DNA of 64,000 bases from an uncultured Sutterella sp. GTDB lineage: Bacteria; Pseudomonadota; Gammaproteobacteria; Burkholderiales; Burkholderiaceae_F. A program made the translations under genes and the position numbers. The stretch covers positions 1 through 64,000 of the forward strand of contig CABQGK010000012.1 in assembly GCA_902463725.1 (NCBI GenBank). The letters are read 5' to 3'. Numbering within the stretch: position 1 is the first letter of the stretch; each line of letters opens with the position of its first letter. The notes beneath the pieces were generated by a model that saw nothing but the letters and a program-made list of their open reading frames with translations, ran no database searches and was not told where the DNA came from. This document shows, one piece after another, positions 9,745 through 17,057 of this stretch.

Positions 9745-10006
9745 TGTGTTGGACGTTGGTGCTCAGAGAGCCGTTCTTTCGAGCGCCATCGCAGGTGCAC
9801 CCGCCGTGGGCACAGCATCGAGGCTTCTCTTAAGCAGAAGTTGAAACTGAGTATAGGAAAGATCACGGTGCTAAGAGCATAACAAGCGACGCGCGTTGTT
9901 GCACAAAAGACGCATTTTTCTGCACCACGAGGTGGGCGCAGCGAGCTCGCAAAGAAAGGCGCCCACGGGCTTGGCGTTCTCAGTGCTCGACTGCGCTACG
10001 CGTTCC
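9745..10006. other. Spacer between the MBL gene and the CMD-cupin gene
   Basis: No gene seen. It contains a hairpin with GTGGGCGC (9932-9939) pairing with GCGCCCAC (9959-9966), placed downstream of the minus-strand CMD-cupin gene. The stem lacks a T run, so it is at best a weak terminator. The part next to 9745 should hold the MBL gene promoter. Confidence 0.35.
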
Positions 10007-10768
10007 TTACTCTGCGGCGAGCGCGCTGTAGTACTCGTCGCTAACGGGTTCTAGCCACTCTACAGAGGCGCCCGCTTTGGGCACCGAGACCGCGATGTGG
10101 GCAAACCAGCTGTTTGCTGCAGCACCATGCCAGTGCTTGACGCCCGCAGCGATGGTTACGGTATCGCCTGGGTTGAGTGCTTGAGCAGGTTTCCCTGCCT
10201 CTTGATACCAACCGCGTCCAGCCACGCAGAAGAGCACTTGCTCTTGTCCGTGGTGAATGTGCCAGTGGTTGCGGCAACCTGGCTCAAAGGTGACGTTGGC
10301 CGCAATGAGATCCCCCTGACTGAGCATCGCGAGGTGGCTTTGACCGGTGAAGTATTGGGCATAGGCGGTATTTGGCTCGCCAAGCGGAAAGCCCATGCTA
10401 CGGAGAAACGCCTCACGCTCAAGCGCTGCGGCGTCTTCAGCTTCGCTCCAAACAATTTTCGCGACTCGAAACGCGGCCCAAGCCTTGGGCCAGCCCGCGT
10501 AAAACGCGACCTGCGTGATGATTTCCGCAATCTCAGCGCGGGTGATGCCGTTTTGCTTAGCGGTCTGCATGTGGTACTCGAGCGAGGCATCCGTGAGTCC
10601 TTGCGAGATGAGGCTCACGAGGGTGAGGAAACTGCGGTCTCTCAAGCTGAGTGCCTCCGTGCGGCTCCAGACTTTCCCAAAGAGCACGTCGTCGTTTAGT
10701 TCAGCAAAGGTTGGCGCAAAGTCGCCAAGCTGTGTGCGCCCAGCCGTCTGTTTAATAGTTGTTGGCAT
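10007..10768 (-). CDS. Carboxymuconolactone-decarboxylase-like domain fused to a cupin
   Basis: A 253-residue two-domain protein. Residues about 20-105 form an AhpD/CMD-type helical domain (SLISQGLTDASLEYHMQTAKQNGITRAEIAEIITQVAFYAGWPKAW) without the CxxC of peroxidase-type members. Residues about 140-240 are a cupin with metal ligands HWHIHHGQEQVLF and GVKHWHG. Such fusions are common in gut Proteobacteria and are annotated as decarboxylases or cyanide-related enzymes without proof. Two adjacent ATGs (10771, 10768) share the AGGA at 10777-10780; the longer frame to 10954 has no ribosome site. It is divergent from an exported alpha/beta hydrolase across a perfect palindrome, so the two are likely co-regulated. 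Confidence 0.85.
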   Translation of the reverse strand: MPTTIKQTAGRTQLGDFAPTFAELNDDVLFGKVWSRTEALSLRDRSFLTLVSLISQGLTDASLEYHMQTAKQNGITRAEIAEIITQVAFYAGWPKAWAAFRVAKIVWSEAEDAAALEREAFLRSMGFPLGEPNTAYAQYFTGQSHLAMLSQGDLIAANVTFEPGCRNHWHIHHGQEQVLFCVAGRGWYQEAGKPAQALNPGDTVTIAAGVKHWHGAAANSWFAHIAVSVPKAGASVEWLEPVSDEYYSALAAE

Positions 10769-10935
10769 CATGATTTTCCTTGCAAAAAGCACTAGGGCAG
10801 TGGTGAGGCACGCAGAGCGGCCTGGATCATCGCCACGCATCACGCCCTTGCCACGATAGAGGAAAAGTATAGGGACGCGTATTGGCGCAAGCCATGCAAA
10901 AAGTGAATAGTTTCGATCGGATTTTTGTACAGTTA

Positions 10936-10958
10936 ATCTATGCGTTAAACGCATAGAT
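10936..10958. promoter_or_regulatory. 23-bp perfect palindrome, probable LysR-type operator
   Basis: ATCTATGCGTT, a central A, and AACGCATAGAT form an uninterrupted 11-1-11 dyad. The core fits the LysR T-N11-A rule inside ATGC...GCAT. A related half-site (CATAGATA) lies about 30 bp further on. It sits between divergent start codons at 10768 and 11051, the expected place for a shared activator site. No regulator gene is adjacent; the nearest LysR genes are at 5481 and 14174. Confidence 0.7.
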
Positions 10959-11050
10959 ATGTATAAAAATTTAGTAATTTACATAGATAAGTGCCATCAC
11001 TATACTCAAAAACCGATTGAAGTCCGCAACGTGCTTTGGGAGGTTTACGA

Positions 11051-12106
11051 ATGAAACGAAGAGCATTACTGAGGGCTGCAGCACTCGCGGCAAGTGGATT
11101 GACGGTGGGCGTGATGCCCGCAGTGGGAAAAGGTGAGGTTACCAAGATGAATGAAGAACGCTGGGATAAGGTTTTTAAAGAGGATTCGACGGTTGCGCAC
11201 CGCAAAGTGCGTTTCGTTAACCGCTACGGCATTGAGTTGGTTGGAGATCTTTACACGCCCAAAGCGCAACGCGGGCAAAAGCTTGCTGCGCTTGCCGTTT
11301 CTGGCCCCTTTGGTGCTGTTAAAGAACAGGCCTCTGGGCTTTATGCGCAGACGCTTGCTGCGGCAGGCTTTGTAACGCTTGCCTTTGACCCGTCGTTTAC
11401 GGGCGAGAGTGGCGGCAGTCCACGCAACATGGCCTCGCCCGACATCAATACCGAGGATTTTTCTGCCGCCATTGACTACCTTGTGACATGCCCCGAGGTT
11501 GATGCTGAGCGCATCGGGATTGTGGGTATCTGTGGTTGGGGCGGTATGGCGCTAAGCGCTGCAGCGATTGATGCGCGTATCAAAGCGACGGTCGCAAGCA
11601 CCATGTACGACATGACACGCGTGATGGCCAATGGCTATAACGACGCCGCCGATACGGCTGAGGCACGAGACGTGATGCGCTCGGCAATGGCCGCGGCGCG
11701 CACCGAGCATGCCAAAACAGGGAAGCCCTACCCAGGGAGCCCTGGTCTGCCCGAAAAGCTCACGGGCCAAGAGCCGCTCTTTATTAAAGAATATTGGGAC
11801 TACTACAAGACGCCGCGCGGCTTTCACGCACGCTCCATCAATTCCAACGGCCGCTGGGCGGTGGTGATGCCGTGGTCGTTCATTAACTTTAAGCTCCTTG
11901 ATTATGCTGCGGAAATCCGCACTCCCGTGTTGCTTCTGCACGGTGAAATCGCCCACTCGCGCTACTTTAGCGAGACGGCGTTCAGTAAGCTCAAGGGCGA
12001 CAATAAAGAACTACTGATTGTGCCTGGCGCCAATCACACCGATCTCTACGACCGCAAGATCCCATTTGATGCAATTGAAGCGTTCCTCAAGAAGTCGTTA
12101 GACTAA
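11051..12106 (+). CDS. Exported alpha/beta hydrolase, dienelactone-hydrolase-like with Cys nucleophile
   Basis: A 351-residue alpha/beta hydrolase. The start at 11051 has GGGAGG upstream and yields a twin-arginine leader (MKRRALLRAAALAASG). The nucleophile elbow reads G-I-C-G-W-G-G where Ser is usual; Cys at this place is the hallmark of dienelactone hydrolase. The His of the triad is in VPGANHTDLYD, and the acid lies near LLLHGEIAHSR. Related proteins are called YcjY-like or S15/DLH-type hydrolases. It is divergent from the CMD-cupin gene, which suggests a small pathway acting on a lactone or ester, partly in the periplasm. Substrate unknown. Confidence 0.85.
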   Translation: MKRRALLRAAALAASGLTVGVMPAVGKGEVTKMNEERWDKVFKEDSTVAHRKVRFVNRYGIELVGDLYTPKAQRGQKLAALAVSGPFGAVKEQASGLYAQTLAAAGFVTLAFDPSFTGESGGSPRNMASPDINTEDFSAAIDYLVTCPEVDAERIGIVGICGWGGMALSAAAIDARIKATVASTMYDMTRVMANGYNDAADTAEARDVMRSAMAAARTEHAKTGKPYPGSPGLPEKLTGQEPLFIKEYWDYYKTPRGFHARSINSNGRWAVVMPWSFINFKLLDYAAEIRTPVLLLHGEIAHSRYFSETAFSKLKGDNKELLIVPGANHTDLYDRKIPFDAIEAFLKKSLD

Positions 12107-12159
12107 AGGAGGCGCGCTGCGCGCACCAAGACGTGCTCCGTTGCGGTTGATGAGATGAC

Positions 12160-12202
12160 CAAGAGGCTTCGCTCACATGGAAAGCGAGGCCTCTTGTCTT
12201 TT
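12160..12202 (+). terminator. Strong terminator of the hydrolase gene
   Basis: CAAGAGGC plus TCGCT pairs with AGCGA plus GCCTCTTG across a short loop, followed by TCTTTT. It lies 54 bp past the hydrolase stop. Confidence 0.85.
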
Positions 12203-12359
12203 GTGCCGCGTGAAAGTTCTCAGAAGTTGCTCCTTTCTGTTTGATGCAGCAAGCTAAGACGGTGCTACACACGATCTTGCCATCCTCTATTAGAATAAGT
12301 AGATTACCCAGTGTGTCTGCGCAAACGCAGTGCAGACATGACCAGAGAGACAAGAGCAA

Positions 12360-13481
12360 ATGCAGTTGGTTTGTATTCCCGAAACTTTCAGTTCCACGCT
12401 CAGCGCAAGTCGCATCAAGGCCATGCTGACGGGTGTGCTTGACGCGCTTGAACCCGGCTCCACGGTGCGTAGCCTCAACCTTGAGTTGGTTGGCTCGGGG
12501 CTGCTAGAGAGTGCGCGTGACGCGCTCGGCGGTCAATACGTCGTGATGCCTGTGCTGGGGCCTTGTGGCGTGCCGGTGAGCGCGCGCTACTTGAGCGCAG
12601 GGGATACGGCTGTTATTGCCGGGAGTGAAGCCTGCGGGATGCAGCTACGGCAGCCAGGCTTTTCTGCGCTCAACACCTCGAGCTACGGTGTTGGGGAGCT
12701 CATTGGGCACGCGCTTGCCGCTGGCCACAAGCATGTCATCGTTTCGCTCTCGGGGCTTTGCTGCGCGGATGCGGGTTGCGGCTTGGCGGCCGCGCTAGGC
12801 GTGCGGTTTTTAAATCGTCAAGGCCGTCCCTTTATTCCGATGGGCGCTTCACTTACGCAGATTGGTCAAATTCAGCCGAATCGCTTCTTCCTCTCGCCCA
12901 ATGCTCATACCATCACGGTGCTCGCCGAATCGCATGAAACGCTTAGCGCCCCGCAGAGCCTCTTGGCTGCGGTGGGCGCAGAGCAGGGCGTCAACGCTGA
13001 ACAGGTGGCTAGCTTGGAGGCGGGGCTACGGCACTTTGCCGACATCGTCCGCCGTCAAGGCGGTGAAAAGCTCATGGGGCTCGCAGGGGGCTTGACGGGT
13101 GGCGCAGCGCTTGCGGGTATGCGCGCCTTGCTCTACGCCAAGGTGGAACTTGATCCGCAGTCGCTTTTGACCAAGGAAGATTCGAGCGCACAATTTTCGG
13201 GCGCTGATCTCATCGTGGCGGCGATCCCTGAGCTGAGCCTGCAGAGCCTCTCTGAAGGGTTTTTAGCAAAGAGCCTCGCGCAGAAAGCTCGCACGCCCCT
13301 TGTACTTGTGACCCGTCGGCAGCCAGAAAACGCAGCCGACTACTATGCGGCGGGCGTCTCTGCCATCTTTTCGATTTTGCCTAGCGGGTGCGACACGCAG
13401 ACGGTCGCCCGTGAGGATCTAGCGCTCAAAGCGGTGCTGGAAAATGTGCTACGTCTGCAAGCATCGGTGCGCGGAGCCTGA
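12360..13481 (+). CDS. Glycerate kinase family protein with a diverged active-site loop
   Basis: A 373-residue protein of the GlxK/GarK glycerate kinase family (2-phosphoglycerate-forming). The N-terminus (IPETFSSTLSA, against the usual APDSFKGSLSA), the ALNTSSYGVGELIGHAL segment and the Gly-rich LAGGLTGGAALAGM region identify the family. The usual GGSATNDGGAGML loop is here SGLCCADAGCGLAAALG (residues 131-147): the Thr-Asn-Asp order is lost, though an Asp remains. Either activity is altered or a different acid is phosphorylated. It stands alone, between a terminator and mscL, with a poor ribosome site. Function as glycerate kinase is therefore tentative. Confidence 0.75.
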   Translation: MQLVCIPETFSSTLSASRIKAMLTGVLDALEPGSTVRSLNLELVGSGLLESARDALGGQYVVMPVLGPCGVPVSARYLSAGDTAVIAGSEACGMQLRQPGFSALNTSSYGVGELIGHALAAGHKHVIVSLSGLCCADAGCGLAAALGVRFLNRQGRPFIPMGASLTQIGQIQPNRFFLSPNAHTITVLAESHETLSAPQSLLAAVGAEQGVNAEQVASLEAGLRHFADIVRRQGGEKLMGLAGGLTGGAALAGMRALLYAKVELDPQSLLTKEDSSAQFSGADLIVAAIPELSLQSLSEGFLAKSLAQKARTPLVLVTRRQPENAADYYAAGVSAIFSILPSGCDTQTVAREDLALKAVLENVLRLQASVRGA

Positions 13482-13539
13482 GTTCTCTCTGAGCCAACCG
13501 CGTTGGAAACCTTCAAACTTCTCTCTTAGTCAACCTATC

Positions 13540-14031
13540 ATGCGTCAGTTTTTGAAAGAATTTCAGGCCTTTATCTCTAAAGGCAATGTGATGGACTTGG
13601 CGGTTGCCGTGATCATTGGTGCCGCGTTCTCCAACATCGTCAACAGTCTTGTCAAAGACATCGTTAACCCGATTCTCGGCTTTTTGGTGGGCCGCCCCGA
13701 CTTTACGAACCTCTTTGTGGTGCTGAAGCCCGTGGAAGACTACACAGGTCCGCAGACTTACGAAGCCCTTGTGAAGGCTGGTGCCACGGTGTTTGGCTAT
13801 GGTGCGTTCCTCACGGCTGTAGTGCAGTTCCTCTTACTTGCGTTCGTGATCTTCTTGCTCATCAAGGCGGTGACCACGCTGCGTAAGCGCCTCGAAGCGG
13901 AAGCTGAAAAGCTTCTCAAGAGCAAGGAAGCCGAAGAAAAGGCTGCTGCGGCGGCTGCCCCAGCACCGACCCCGGAAGATATCGCGCTGCTGCGTGAAAT
14001 CCGCGATCTTCTCGCTAAGAAGGCTGAATAA
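13540..14031 (+). CDS. mscL: Large-conductance mechanosensitive channel MscL
   Basis: A 163-residue inner-membrane channel that opens under membrane tension to release solutes on osmotic downshock. It has the amphipathic start MRQFLKEFQAFISKGNVMDLAVAVIIGAAF, TM1 with the gate-lining GAAFSNIVNSLVKDIVNPILGFL, a periplasmic loop, and TM2 (FGYGAFLTAVVQFLLLAFVIFLLIKAV). The cytosolic tail is longer than in E. coli and Ala/Glu-rich (EAEEKAAAAAAPAPTPEDIALLREIRDLL), a typical MscL helical bundle. ATG 13540 is chosen because the upstream frame overlaps the preceding gene and encodes no plausible sequence. Confidence 0.97.
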   Translation: MRQFLKEFQAFISKGNVMDLAVAVIIGAAFSNIVNSLVKDIVNPILGFLVGRPDFTNLFVVLKPVEDYTGPQTYEALVKAGATVFGYGAFLTAVVQFLLLAFVIFLLIKAVTTLRKRLEAEAEKLLKSKEAEEKAAAAAAPAPTPEDIALLREIRDLLAKKAE

Positions 14032-14101
14032 GCCCAAACTCCCCACGGAGGGTTCCCCCGCAGCGAGGTTGTGGCAAACCTTCTCCGATGCATAAGATGA
14101 A

Positions 14102-14137
14102 ACGGGCTGGAAGAGAGTGATCTTCCAGCCCGTAAAA
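14102..14137. terminator. Bidirectional terminator between mscL and a LysR gene
   Basis: A perfect 13-bp stem (ACGGGCTGGAAGA at 14102-14114, TCTTCCAGCCCGT at 14121-14133) with a six-base loop, followed by AAAATTTT on the plus strand and TTTCATCTT on the minus strand. It separates convergent genes. Confidence 0.85.
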
Positions 14138-14173
14138 TTTTGTGCTAAAGCGGCACGCTCGAACGAGCGAGTG

Positions 14174-15073
14174 TTAATTGCTTGAGAAGGTTCGTTTAAA
14201 TTGGTTCAGTACATAGACCGAGGCGGGCGAAAAAATCTGTGAGCGCTTCCAAATCAAGTGGCTTTCTGCCGTTAACGCTGGCTCAAACGGTCGAAATACC
14301 AAGCCCGAACCCGCTTCACTGTGAGAGAGCAGCTTATCGAGCCCAATGGCGTAGCCGAGACCGTGCCGCACCATAAGCGCAGCGTTGAAAATCAAATTAA
14401 AGGTGCCGACAATATTGAGGCGCTCGAGCGTATCGCCAAACCACGCCTGAAATGCGTTGCCCATCCGAGGGCTATACATCGCTTGGCGTGAGCACATTAG
14501 CGGCAACCCAATAAGATCCTCCTTCGTGATGCTGCGCTTGGCTGCAAGCGGCGCATCTTCGGGCATCAGCAATCCCCAAACATCTGTGTAAGGGATGCGA
14601 AGCGATTCGTAGGGCGAGGTATCAAAAGGCTCGATCACGAGAGCAAAGTCAAGGAGTCCTTTTTCTAGGCGCTCGACCACATCTTCAGCGTTACCGCTCG
14701 TGAGGTGAAAGTGTATGTCGGGATACTCGGCGCGCACGGCACTGAGCACCTTGGCGAGCTCTTCGACGGCAAGTGTTTCGCCACCGCCAATGGTAACGCT
14801 CCCTGTGAGCGTGCCCCCGAGCGTGCGAAACTCCTCGCGCGTCTTATCAACCAACTCAAGAATTTCCTCAGCGCGTTGCTTAAGAAACCGCCCTTGCTGC
14901 GTGAGCTTAATGCCGCGTGGTTCTCGAATAAGGAGCATCTCACCGAGCTCTGCTTCAAGCTCCATGACTTGCCGCGATATCGAGGGCTGTGTGATGTGCA
15001 AAAGCTCCGCAGCTTTGGAGTAGCTTCCTTCATTGACGACAGCAAGAAAGTAGCGCAAGGCACGGATATTCAT
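14174..15073 (-). CDS. LysR-family transcriptional regulator (CysB/NAC-like subgroup)
   Basis: A 299-residue regulator starting MNIRALRYFLAVVNEGSYSKAAELLHITQPSISRQV, which is the winged HTH, then an effector domain with GSVTIGGGETLAVEELAKVL and a final region rich in aromatic residues. It resembles the NAC/Cbl-type regulators that begin MNxRxLRYF. It lies 108 bp downstream of the sigma54 activator on the same strand but is probably transcribed separately. Its target cannot be read from context. Confidence 0.9.
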   Translation of the reverse strand: MNIRALRYFLAVVNEGSYSKAAELLHITQPSISRQVMELEAELGEMLLIREPRGIKLTQQGRFLKQRAEEILELVDKTREEFRTLGGTLTGSVTIGGGETLAVEELAKVLSAVRAEYPDIHFHLTSGNAEDVVERLEKGLLDFALVIEPFDTSPYESLRIPYTDVWGLLMPEDAPLAAKRSITKEDLIGLPLMCSRQAMYSPRMGNAFQAWFGDTLERLNIVGTFNLIFNAALMVRHGLGYAIGLDKLLSHSEAGSGLVFRPFEPALTAESHLIWKRSQIFSPASVYVLNQFKRTFSSN

Positions 15074-15181
15074 CGAGTTTTCTCCTGTAAAGAGGGACTA
15101 CTTGGCGGCGCCTCGCTCTGGCGCACGCTTGCGCAACAGTGTAGCGTAGCTCGCGATAGCTTCGACTGATCTACTCGTCCT

Positions 15182-16756
15182 CTAGAGTAGACCAAGACGC
15201 TCAAGCCGCGAGCGTAGCGTATTGGGATGCAAGCCACAAATTTCCGCAGCGCCCCCAGCGCCCGAGATCTTCCCATGGGTGCGGGCTAGCACGGCAGTAA
15301 AGTACGCGCGCTGCAAACTCTCAAAGTCTAGCAGTGGACCATCCGTGGCAATCACGGTGCTCGCGCTTGACGTTGGGGCAGCGCGTTCGGCTGCCAAGGG
15401 TGCAGTACTTACCTGCGACACCTCACGCAGCGCGCCTTTACGCCCATCGAGGTCAAAGTCAAGGGTGCGAATGGGATTTTGAGAGGAGAGCACCGCACGA
15501 GCGAGCACATTGCGCCACTCGCGCACGTTTCCTGGCCACGCATGAGCGCGTGCTTGAGCGAGTGCTTCCGCCGAGAGCGTGGGCGCGGGGCTAATACCGT
15601 AGCGGCGAGAGAGCACTTCAATGAAATATTCGCCCAAGGGCAAAAGGTCTTCGAGTCGCTCGGAGAGCGGCGGAACGTGAAGCGGAATCACCGCTAAACG
15701 GTAGAGTAGGTCTAAACGGAATTTCCCCGCGGCCACGAGTTCTCGTAGCGGTTTATTGGTGGCGGCGATGATGCGAACATTGACCGCAATTTCTTGCGTG
15801 CCTCCCACGCGCCTAAAGGTTTGCTGTTGCAACACACGCAAGAGCTTGACTTGCATGTCTGCGGAGAGCTCGCTCACTTCATCAAGAAAAAGCGTGCCGC
15901 CATCGGCCTGCTCAAAAAGCCCCGCATGGCGCGCCGTGGCGCCCGTAAACGCCCCTTTTTCAAACCCAAAGAGCTCACTCTCAATCAGGGTTGGCGCAAT
16001 TGCCGAGCAGTTCACTTTCACAAAGGGCTTTTGCGCGCGTGCCCCCGTCTGTTGAATCACGGTGGCAATCACTTCTTTGCCGGTGCCAGATTCGCCCGTA
16101 ATGAGCACCGTAGCGTCGTAGCGCGCGAGGCTGCGGATCGTTTCGGCGAGGTGTCTAAGCGACGGGGTGCGCGCAAGCAGCTCGTTGAGCGGCCCATAGC
16201 GCTGTTCATCAAGCTGTGCTTTGAGCGCTTGTGCTTCACGTGTTTTCTTTTCTACCTGAGTTCTGAGGCGGCTCACCACAGCAAAGCCCACGTTGAGCGA
16301 AAGCGCATTCACGTACGGAGCGAGTAGCGCCTCATGTGCGAGCGTAAACGCGTTACGCGCACGCGACCAAAAGCAGACGATGCCCATGTGCCGTCCTTCG
16401 ACCTGACAGCGGACCATAAGAAAACTACGGATTGCCGGCACCACCTGTGGCGCGACAAAAAGCGTAAAGGGGTCGTTTTCAATGTCGCCCATGCGCAAAA
16501 TCGGGCTTGCTCCGCCTCGCTTGAGCGCGACGATCTCCGCAGGTACGCCAATCTCGGTGGATAGGCGTTGCGCACCGTCGCGATCTGCTTGGGCGAGAAA
16601 CGCCACACGGTTGGGATCGGTGAGGAAGATGTTGGCAAAAATCCCGTCAACGGGCATCTGAGCTTTGAGCGCTTCAAGAAGGCGCTCTAGGGTGCTCTCT
16701 AGCGCAAGCGAACTCGTGAGCGCTGCAAGAATTTTGGGGTCTTGTGGCTGGGACAT
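15182..16756 (-). CDS. Sigma54-dependent activator with GAF-like sensor, controls the divergent reductase module
   Basis: A 524-residue bacterial enhancer-binding protein. The N-terminal ~190 residues look like a GAF sensor domain (MPVDGIFANIFLTDPNRV..., MGIVCFWSRARNAFT). The AAA+ domain has Walker A GESGTGKE, the sigma54-contact loop GAFTGA, Walker B GGTLFLDEV, sensor I (VRIIAATNK) and the arginine-finger region FRLDLLYRL. A Fis-type HTH closes the protein (GGAAEICGLHPNTLRSRLERLGLL). ATG 16756 is preferred to the TTG at 16810. A canonical -24/-12 promoter lies before the divergent flavoprotein gene, so this protein most likely senses a small molecule and switches that operon on. Confidence 0.93.
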   Translation of the reverse strand: MSQPQDPKILAALTSSLALESTLERLLEALKAQMPVDGIFANIFLTDPNRVAFLAQADRDGAQRLSTEIGVPAEIVALKRGGASPILRMGDIENDPFTLFVAPQVVPAIRSFLMVRCQVEGRHMGIVCFWSRARNAFTLAHEALLAPYVNALSLNVGFAVVSRLRTQVEKKTREAQALKAQLDEQRYGPLNELLARTPSLRHLAETIRSLARYDATVLITGESGTGKEVIATVIQQTGARAQKPFVKVNCSAIAPTLIESELFGFEKGAFTGATARHAGLFEQADGGTLFLDEVSELSADMQVKLLRVLQQQTFRRVGGTQEIAVNVRIIAATNKPLRELVAAGKFRLDLLYRLAVIPLHVPPLSERLEDLLPLGEYFIEVLSRRYGISPAPTLSAEALAQARAHAWPGNVREWRNVLARAVLSSQNPIRTLDFDLDGRKGALREVSQVSTAPLAAERAAPTSSASTVIATDGPLLDFESLQRAYFTAVLARTHGKISGAGGAAEICGLHPNTLRSRLERLGLL

Positions 16757-16816
16757 GAACTCTTTGTCAGTCAAGTTGGTGTTGCTCTCATTATACGGAG
16801 AAGCCTTCAAAAATCA

Positions 16817-16915
16817 CGAAATTTCGGCAAAAACCGCTCAGTCGTGAGTGCTAAGACCGATATATCGTAAGAGACCCAGCTCGTATTGAAAGGCTTTCGC
16901 GCCAAAAGACGCGAA
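16817..16915. promoter_or_regulatory. Cluster of palindromes, candidate enhancer sites for the sigma54 activator
   Basis: Three dyads lie 90-190 bp upstream of the -24/-12 promoter: CGAAATTTCG (16817-16826), CGATATATCG (16858-16867) and TTCGCG...CGCGAA (16896-16915). The distance matches upstream activating sequences of enhancer-binding proteins. Which one is bound is unknown. Confidence 0.45.
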
Positions 16916-17002
16916 GTAACTAGGATGAAAATCGGAAAAAAGATAATCAAATCAAGGAACTAAATGCATTAGTTCGAGCTAGCTAGTTACTGTAGCTGAT
17001 GT

Positions 17003-17018
17003 TGGCATGCTATTTGCT
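17003..17018 (+). promoter_or_regulatory. Sigma54 (-24/-12) promoter of the reductase-cytochrome-lyase genes
   Basis: TGGCATG-CTAT-TTGCT matches the TGGCAC-N5-TTGCA consensus, with the invariant GG and GC exactly 12 bp apart. The predicted start is near 17029, leaving a short leader before AAGGAGA and the ATG at 17058. A sigma54 activator gene is divergent, which supports the call. Confidence 0.88.
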
Positions 17019-17057
17019 TAGAACTCTAGTGATCCCATTTTTTAAGGAGAAGTGATC

